Program-made: the position numbers and the translations under genes | Notes under the pieces: model-generated | The model's input: the letters and a program-made list of their open reading frames with translations, nothing else | Database searches by the model: none | What the model was told of the DNA's origin: nothing | Shown here: positions 59,726 to 64,000 of the stretch, in pieces | Position numbering within the stretch: the stretch's first letter is position 1 | How the letters are laid out: every line of letters starts with the position of its first letter | Origin: Deltaproteobacteria bacterium | GTDB lineage: Bacteria; Desulfobacterota; Desulfuromonadia; Geobacterales; Geobacteraceae | Length of the DNA stretch: 64,000 nucleotides | Direction of reading: 5' to 3' | Assembly: GCA_021848385.1 (NCBI GenBank) | Contig: JAJZUQ010000003.1 | Location: 38,925-102,924 of the forward strand

Positions 59726-60628
59726 ATGACCACGCGACATATCAAGAAACTGTTCAAGAGCCGACCGACCATCGAGGGGGCCGGCGTCCATCTCAAGCGG
59801 GCCTTCGGCTATTCCCAGGTCCCCCAGTTTGACCCGTTCCTGATGCTGGACGATTTCCATTCGTCTAACCCCGCCGACTACCTTCCCGGCTTCCCCTGGC
59901 ACCCCCACCGCGGGATCGAGACCATCACCTACGTGCTGGAGGGGCTCGTGGAGCACGGGGACAGCATGGGGAACAAGGGAGTGATCGGCGCCGGTGACGT
60001 GCAGTGGATGACGGCCGGCAGCGGCATCATCCACCAGGAGATGCCCAAGGAGAGCCCCACCGGTACCATGTGGGGGTTCCAGTTCTGGGCCAACCTGCCG
60101 GCCGCCCAGAAGATGATGCCTCCCCGCTACCGGGATGTTAAGGCGGCCGACATTCCGGAAGTCATGATGAATGGGAGTGTGGCAGTGAAGGTCATCGCCG
60201 GAACGATCGGCGGGGTGCAGGGTCCGGTGAAGGACATCGTGATCGAGCCGGAGATGCTCGATATCAGCGTCCCGGCGGGGACCGTCTTCCGGCATCAGCT
60301 CCCCGCGGGGCACACCGCCTTTGCCTACCTTCTGTCCGGGGAGGGATATTTCGACGAGTGCCGCGACGCGTATGCCCACGAGGCGGCCAGTGCCGGATGG
60401 TCGGATACGGAGCGCCGCTGCGTCTGCACGGCGGAAACGGTGGCGCTGTTCGAACACGAGGGGGACGCCGTGCAAGTCACCACCACCGACAAGCCGGTAC
60501 GCTTCATCCTGGTCGCCGGCAAGCCGCTGGGTGAGCCCGTCGCCTGGTACGGCCCCATCGTCATGAACACCCAGGAAGAGCTGCAGGTTGCCTTCGAGGA
60601 ATACGAGAAGGGAACCTTTATCAAATAA
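59726..60628 (+). CDS. Pirin-family cupin protein
   Basis: A 300-residue bicupin of the pirin family. The metal-binding set is intact: FPWHPHRGIETITYVLEG supplies two His, QWMTAGSGIIHQEMP another His and Glu. Bacterial pirins such as YhaK are redox sensors or have quercetinase-like dioxygenase activity. Pairing with a DODA-type dioxygenase hints at handling phenolic substrates. AAAGGGAG precedes the ATG. The 384-bp gap after it contains the GEMM riboswitch and no gene. Confidence 0.92.
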   Translation: MTTRHIKKLFKSRPTIEGAGVHLKRAFGYSQVPQFDPFLMLDDFHSSNPADYLPGFPWHPHRGIETITYVLEGLVEHGDSMGNKGVIGAGDVQWMTAGSGIIHQEMPKESPTGTMWGFQFWANLPAAQKMMPPRYRDVKAADIPEVMMNGSVAVKVIAGTIGGVQGPVKDIVIEPEMLDISVPAGTVFRHQLPAGHTAFAYLLSGEGYFDECRDAYAHEAASAGWSDTERRCVCTAETVALFEHEGDAVQVTTTDKPVRFILVAGKPLGEPVAWYGPIVMNTQEELQVAFEEYEKGTFIK

Positions 60629-60730
60629 AGCCGGTTGAAAAGAGCTGCGGAGTATTCAATGTTGCCGTACAGAGCGCACACGGTGGCCGATGAAGTCCCG
60701 GCCCTTCTCTTCTTATTAAATTAATCTTAA

Positions 60731-60758
60731 TTGACAGGGATGACTATTCTTTGATAAG
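60731..60758 (+). promoter_or_regulatory. Promoter of the riboswitch transcript
   Basis: TTGACA (60731-60736) and GATAAG (60753-60758) separated by 16 bases, 40 bases ahead of the aptamer. Sigma-70-like. Confidence 0.6.
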
Positions 60759-60799
60759 AAGTTCATTATATCCTCATTATCGGGGAAACCACAGCATTC

Positions 60800-60913
60800 G
60801 ATAGACGAAAATACTAAACTATCCGCGAGGATAGGGCGGAAAGCCTATAGGGTCTCCAGGAGACAGCCGGGTTGCCGAAATATCATACGATATTCGGCAA
60901 CCCGGCTTTTTTT
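60800..60913 (+). promoter_or_regulatory. GEMM-I riboswitch (probable cGAMP subclass) with terminator platform
   Basis: The conserved GEMM core is unmistakable: CTAAAC, a hairpin TATCC-GCGA-GGATA with a GCGA (GNRA) tetraloop, GGGCGGAAAGCCT, a second hairpin GTCTCC-AGGAGAC and AGCCGGGTTGCC. The segment AATACTAAAC, GCGGAAAGCCT and the 3' GCCGAAATATC match my memory of Geobacter GEMM-Ib aptamers that prefer 3',3'-cGAMP. The 3' strand (60866-60884) also pairs with 60889-60906 to form a terminator followed by seven T, so ligand binding should allow read-through (an ON switch). Downstream are a 76-residue unknown protein and a histidine kinase. Confidence 0.9.
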
Positions 60914-61012
60914 GTTGAGAATATGTGAAGAGTAGTAATGACGTTGGAGCGGTGCTTAAAGAACAGACCTTTAATCATAGGGGAGATTCTTTGCTCCTTG
61001 GCGGGGAAAGCA

Positions 61013-61243
61013 ATGCATTTCTATGAATACAGAGGATTTACGATTTGTCCAGCACCTGCGCTATCTCTAGCGGATAATGTCTGGACGGTCAAGTTATCGA
61101 TAAGGCGCGGGGCGCAGGTAAAATCATTCGAAACGGCCTATTTCTTCAGCACCAAAGGCGAGGCCGTCTTCTTCTGTCTCAGTTTAGGGAAAAAGATAAT
61201 CGACGGGGACGTCGATGGCTTTACGGTAGACGATATTCTCTGA
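61013..61243 (+). CDS. Riboswitch-controlled small protein of unknown function
   Basis: A 76-residue soluble protein, MHFYEYRGFTICPAPALSLADN at the start, a YFFSTKGEAVFFCLSLGKKIIDG middle and an acidic end. It resembles small DUF6566-like or HxFxYRGF proteins, whose roles are unknown. GGGGAAAG precedes ATG 61013. It is the first gene after the GEMM riboswitch, so its synthesis should depend on the cyclic dinucleotide. Genes under such switches in Geobacter relate to extracellular electron transfer or surface behaviour, which makes it a candidate for that, by association only. Confidence 0.75.
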   Translation: MHFYEYRGFTICPAPALSLADNVWTVKLSIRRGAQVKSFETAYFFSTKGEAVFFCLSLGKKIIDGDVDGFTVDDIL

Positions 61244-61365
61244 TTGAAACGAAGAGCAGTTTCTCACCCCCTGATAGCCAGTTTCTTACGGCGTTTGTCC
61301 TGTGTGAAGATTTTGAAAAATTATTAATTGTGTATTTAAAATACTGTGCTCGGGAAACCGTTTTC

Positions 61366-62673
61366 ATGGCGAGAAGTGAGATACTTCCTATAAGCGATCA
61401 ACGGCGCATACTTTTCATCGGTCTTGGCTTTGTTGCCATGGCCTATCTTCTCAACGCTATCATCGATGCGTCGGTGAACGGAGAGAACGTATACCTGAAG
61501 ATATTCTCTCCAAGTTCCCGGGAAATCGCCGTAAATTTGACATCCTTGTGTGTACTGTTCCTTTTTATCGCCTACGTGCTGAATCTTTTGCTCAAGCGTA
61601 GACGCCTGGAAGAGGTGCTTGTGAAATACCAGGCCGGTATGGATGCCTCCATTGACGGCATTGCCATTCTCAATAATGACGGTGAATGCGTCTATGTGAA
61701 CAATTCACACGCCAGGCTTTACGGGTACGATTCTCACCGGGAACTCACGGGCAAATCGTGGCATTCTTTCTATGGTGACGATGAAGTAAGAAGATTCGAG
61801 GAGGAAATATTCCCCGCTATTTTCAAGCATGGCGAATGGCGTGGTGAAGCGGTCGGCAGGAAACGGAAAGGGACTGTCTTTCCTCTGGAAATCTCGTTTT
61901 CCAGGATGGATGACAACCACATAGTCTGCATCGTCAGGGACATTACCCGCCGTAAGAATTTTGAGGAAGCACTGGAACGCAAGGCCCGGGAGCTGTCGGC
62001 CACTAACAGTGAACTGGAATCTTTCAGTTATTCGCTTACCCACGATATGCGCAATTACATCACGCGCAGTTCCTCGGCAGTTCAGATCCTCCAGGAAAAT
62101 TATCAGGGAACGCTGGATGAAGATGGCCGCTATCTTGTCAAGGTGATCTGTGATGCGAATCAGGGGATGGAAGAACAGGTCAACGACATGTTGCTTCTGT
62201 CACGCTTGGTCCAGAGTGAGATCCGGCGGGAGAGGGTAGACCTCAGCGGAATGGCCCGTAGCATTGCAGCCGAACTATCGATGGCCGAACCTGAGAGAAG
62301 GGTGCAGTTCAACGTCGCTCCTGAACTGGTTGCTGACGGTGACTCGCACTTGTTAAAGATCGCTCTCGAGAACCTGCTTGGTAATGCGTGGAAATACACC
62401 CGCAAGGTCCCCGAAACCCGGGTAGAGTTCGGGATGGTCGATCTCAATGGCAGGAAAGCGTTCTTTGTCCGCGACAATGGGCTGGGTTTTGAAATGAAGG
62501 ACGTTGACCTGCTGTTCAAACCCTTTCACCGACTCCAGAATGCCAAAGAGTTTCCCGGAACCGGTATCGGCCTGGCTACGGTGCAGCGCATTATCCAGCG
62601 CCATGGTGGAGAGGTGTGGGGGGAGGGAGAGTCGGGGAAGGGCGCAGTATTTTACTTCACCCTGCAATGCTAA
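61366..62673 (+). CDS. Membrane PAS-domain sensor histidine kinase
   Basis: A 435-residue kinase: two transmembrane helices (about 15-35 and 58-76), a PAS domain (about 85-195, SIDGIAILNNDGECVYVNNSHARLYGY), a HisKA dimerisation helix with H226 in SYSLTHDMRNYI, and a HATPase_c domain (N box LLGNAWKYT, VRDNGLGF, GTGIGLATV). The phosphoacceptor helix lacks the usual proline two to three residues after HDLR (here HDMRNYI), so its phosphatase or transfer behaviour may differ. No response regulator is adjacent. It is 122 bases after the riboswitch-controlled gene and may share the transcript. An upstream GTG at 61330 is an alternative start. Confidence 0.88.
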   Translation: MARSEILPISDQRRILFIGLGFVAMAYLLNAIIDASVNGENVYLKIFSPSSREIAVNLTSLCVLFLFIAYVLNLLLKRRRLEEVLVKYQAGMDASIDGIAILNNDGECVYVNNSHARLYGYDSHRELTGKSWHSFYGDDEVRRFEEEIFPAIFKHGEWRGEAVGRKRKGTVFPLEISFSRMDDNHIVCIVRDITRRKNFEEALERKARELSATNSELESFSYSLTHDMRNYITRSSSAVQILQENYQGTLDEDGRYLVKVICDANQGMEEQVNDMLLLSRLVQSEIRRERVDLSGMARSIAAELSMAEPERRVQFNVAPELVADGDSHLLKIALENLLGNAWKYTRKVPETRVEFGMVDLNGRKAFFVRDNGLGFEMKDVDLLFKPFHRLQNAKEFPGTGIGLATVQRIIQRHGGEVWGEGESGKGAVFYFTLQC

Positions 62674-62878
62674 GACTTTACACTGTTTTTATTGTATGAC
62701 TGGAAATCGAGGGGGTAGGTCCACGTAGCATGAAGAACGTGGGGCTTGCCCCCTTTCGCGTGCACAAAGGTCAGTGTGCTTTTCCGGGGGTGGGTAACCC
62801 CTTCCCATTATCCTTCTGCTGTAGTAGTATGCTCCCCCCGGCACAGGCCGGGATGACAACGTGCAGACAGGAGCGGCA

Positions 62879-64000
62879 ATGAGCATCAGCGACGGGCAAC
62901 TGGCCACCATCATCACCTTCATCATCGACGAGACCGGACTCAAGCCCTTCCAGGTGCAGCAGACCGTGGCGCTGCTGCGCGAGGGCTCCACGGTCCCCTT
63001 CATCGCCCGCTACCGCAAGGAGCAGACCGGCGAGCTGGACGAAGTGCAGATCCGTGCCATAGAGGAGCGCTACGCATACTTCAGCGAGCTGGAGGAGCGA
63101 AAGAACACAATCATAGCCACCATCGGGGAGCAGGGGAAACTGACCCCGGAGCTGCGCGGCCGGATCGAGTCCACCCGCCTGAAGACCGAGCTGGAGGATC
63201 TGTACCTCCCGTACAAGCCCAAGCGTCGTACCAAGGCCACTATCGCCCGCGAGCGGGGGTTGGAGCCGCTGGCTGACCTGATTGCCGCCCAGGAGCTTGC
63301 TACCGGCACACCGGAAGAGGCGGCAGCCCCCTTCGTGAACATGGAGAAGGAGGTGCCCGATGCCGCGGCGGCACTTGAAGGGGCCGGGCATATCCTGGCC
63401 GAGCGGCTGTCGGACGATGCGGACGCCCGTGCCATGGTGCGGCGGCTCACCTGGGAGCAGGGGGTGTTCTCCTCCCGGGTGGCAGGCGACAAACGTGACC
63501 AGGTGACCAAGTTCGAGATGTACTACGATTACCAGGAACCGCTGAAGAGTGTCCCTTCCCACCGGATGCTCGCCATGCGCCGGGGGGAGAAGGAAGAGGT
63601 GCTGTTCCTTTCCATCCTGGCGCCGGTGGAGGAGATTCTTGCCGGGCTGAAGGGCCGCCTGGTGCGGGGGGAAAGCATATTCAGGTCGCCGTTGGAGAAG
63701 GTGGCCGAGGACGCCTACAAGCGGCTGATCGCCGTCTCCATCGAGGGGGAGCTGCGGCTCCAGGCCAGGGACCTGGCCGACGAGGCCGCCATCGGGATCT
63801 TTGCCAGGAACCTGCGCAACCTGCTCCTGGCGCCGCCTGCCGGAGGAAAGCGGGTGCTGGGGATCGACCCCGGCCTGCGCACCGGCTCCAAGCTGGCGGC
63901 CGTGGACGCCACGGGCCGTTTCCTGGAGCATGTGACCATCTATCCCCATACCGGCGAGTCGCGTGTGCCCCAGGCGAGAAAGGAATTTCTGCGGCTTCTG
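62879..64000 (+). CDS. tex: Tex-family transcription accessory protein, 3' end missing
   Basis: The first 374 codons of Tex, an S1-domain RNA-binding protein of about 750 residues involved in transcription and toxin-gene expression. Recognisable blocks: VQQTVALLREGSTVPFIARYRKEQTGELDEVQIRAIEER, LYLPYKPKRRTKATIARERGLEPLA, and the YqgF-like start VLGIDPGLRTGSKLAAVD just before the edge. AGGAG lies five bases upstream of ATG 62879. The helix-hairpin-helix and S1 domains lie beyond the window. Codon use and GC are like the neighbours. Confidence 0.95.
   Translation, partial: MSISDGQLATIITFIIDETGLKPFQVQQTVALLREGSTVPFIARYRKEQTGELDEVQIRAIEERYAYFSELEERKNTIIATIGEQGKLTPELRGRIESTRLKTELEDLYLPYKPKRRTKATIARERGLEPLADLIAAQELATGTPEEAAAPFVNMEKEVPDAAAALEGAGHILAERLSDDADARAMVRRLTWEQGVFSSRVAGDKRDQVTKFEMYYDYQEPLKSVPSHRMLAMRRGEKEEVLFLSILAPVEEILAGLKGRLVRGESIFRSPLEKVAEDAYKRLIAVSIEGELRLQARDLADEAAIGIFARNLRNLLLAPPAGGKRVLGIDPGLRTGSKLAAVDATGRFLEHVTIYPHTGESRVPQARKEFLRLL

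Overview
The window reads as chromosomal DNA of a Geobacter-like member of the Desulfuromonadia (Geobacteraceae or a close relative). This is an inference from the mix of genes, since no rRNA or tRNA is present: an aldo/keto reductase with ferredoxin motifs, a QueG-like 4Fe-4S reductase, a REC-PilZ protein, an Rrf2-cysK pair, several RND pumps, an arsenic locus, and a GEMM riboswitch whose core matches my memory of the Geobacter cyclic-GAMP class. The DNA is GC-rich, genes are tightly packed with many 4-base stop/start overlaps, and gaps carry dispersed palindromic repeats. No prophage, IS transposase, CRISPR array or plasmid origin was seen.

Layout, left to right. 1-3.9 kb (minus strand): a methyltransferase; a small Fe-S/metal-cofactor operon (NifX-like, DUF134, IscU-like scaffold) behind a repeated operator; a PAS/HD-GYP protein; an OsmC protein fused to a Cys-rich domain. 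3.9-9.5 kb: a complete tripartite RND pump. 9.6-16.3 kb: metalloid and thiol-redox genes, namely ArsR, a permease of the ArsP/DUF318 type, two thioredoxin-fold proteins and CcdA; a glutaredoxin-DsbD-like membrane protein; then acr3, arsC and arsR with matching operators. 16.4-25.7 kb: lipoprotein, L,D-transpeptidase, DNA polymerase I (with an apparent repeat inserted in frame), small heat-shock protein, LarE, cysteine synthase with its Rrf2 regulator, and a TPR protein.

25.8-34.4 kb (mostly plus strand): recO, dnaB, lpxA, an enoyl-reductase-like protein, REC-PilZ, ArnD-like deformylase, an old yellow enzyme and a DUF2127 protein. 34.6-40.1 kb (minus): an operon of redox enzymes (acryloyl-CoA/quinone reductase type, 4Fe-4S aldo/keto reductase, flavin reductase, MFS exporter, QueG-like protein) and a TetR regulator. 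Two nearly identical TAGACC-type operators lie before the regulator and before the operon, suggesting an electrophile response. 40.3-43.7 kb: MFS/LysR divergent pair, a small basic protein, cold-shock protein, DUF3553.

44-58.6 kb (plus): two efflux loci. The first is TetR, a 25-residue membrane peptide, adaptor, RND pump, outer-membrane channel and a possible small secreted protein. The second is MarR, two small exported proteins, outer-membrane lipoprotein channel, FUSC/AaeB-like exporter, DUF1656 (AaeX-like), AaeA-like adaptor, DUF1904 and an SDR. 58.9-64 kb: a DODA-type dioxygenase behind a 20-bp palindrome, a pirin, a GEMM-I riboswitch with a terminator platform ahead of an unknown small protein and a histidine kinase, and the start of tex, which runs off the window.

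The overall theme is stress handling: metalloid and aromatic efflux, thiol redox and electrophile detoxification, with nucleotide second-messenger parts (HD-GYP, PilZ, riboswitch) interspersed. Functions are assigned by recognising protein families by eye; no database search was run.
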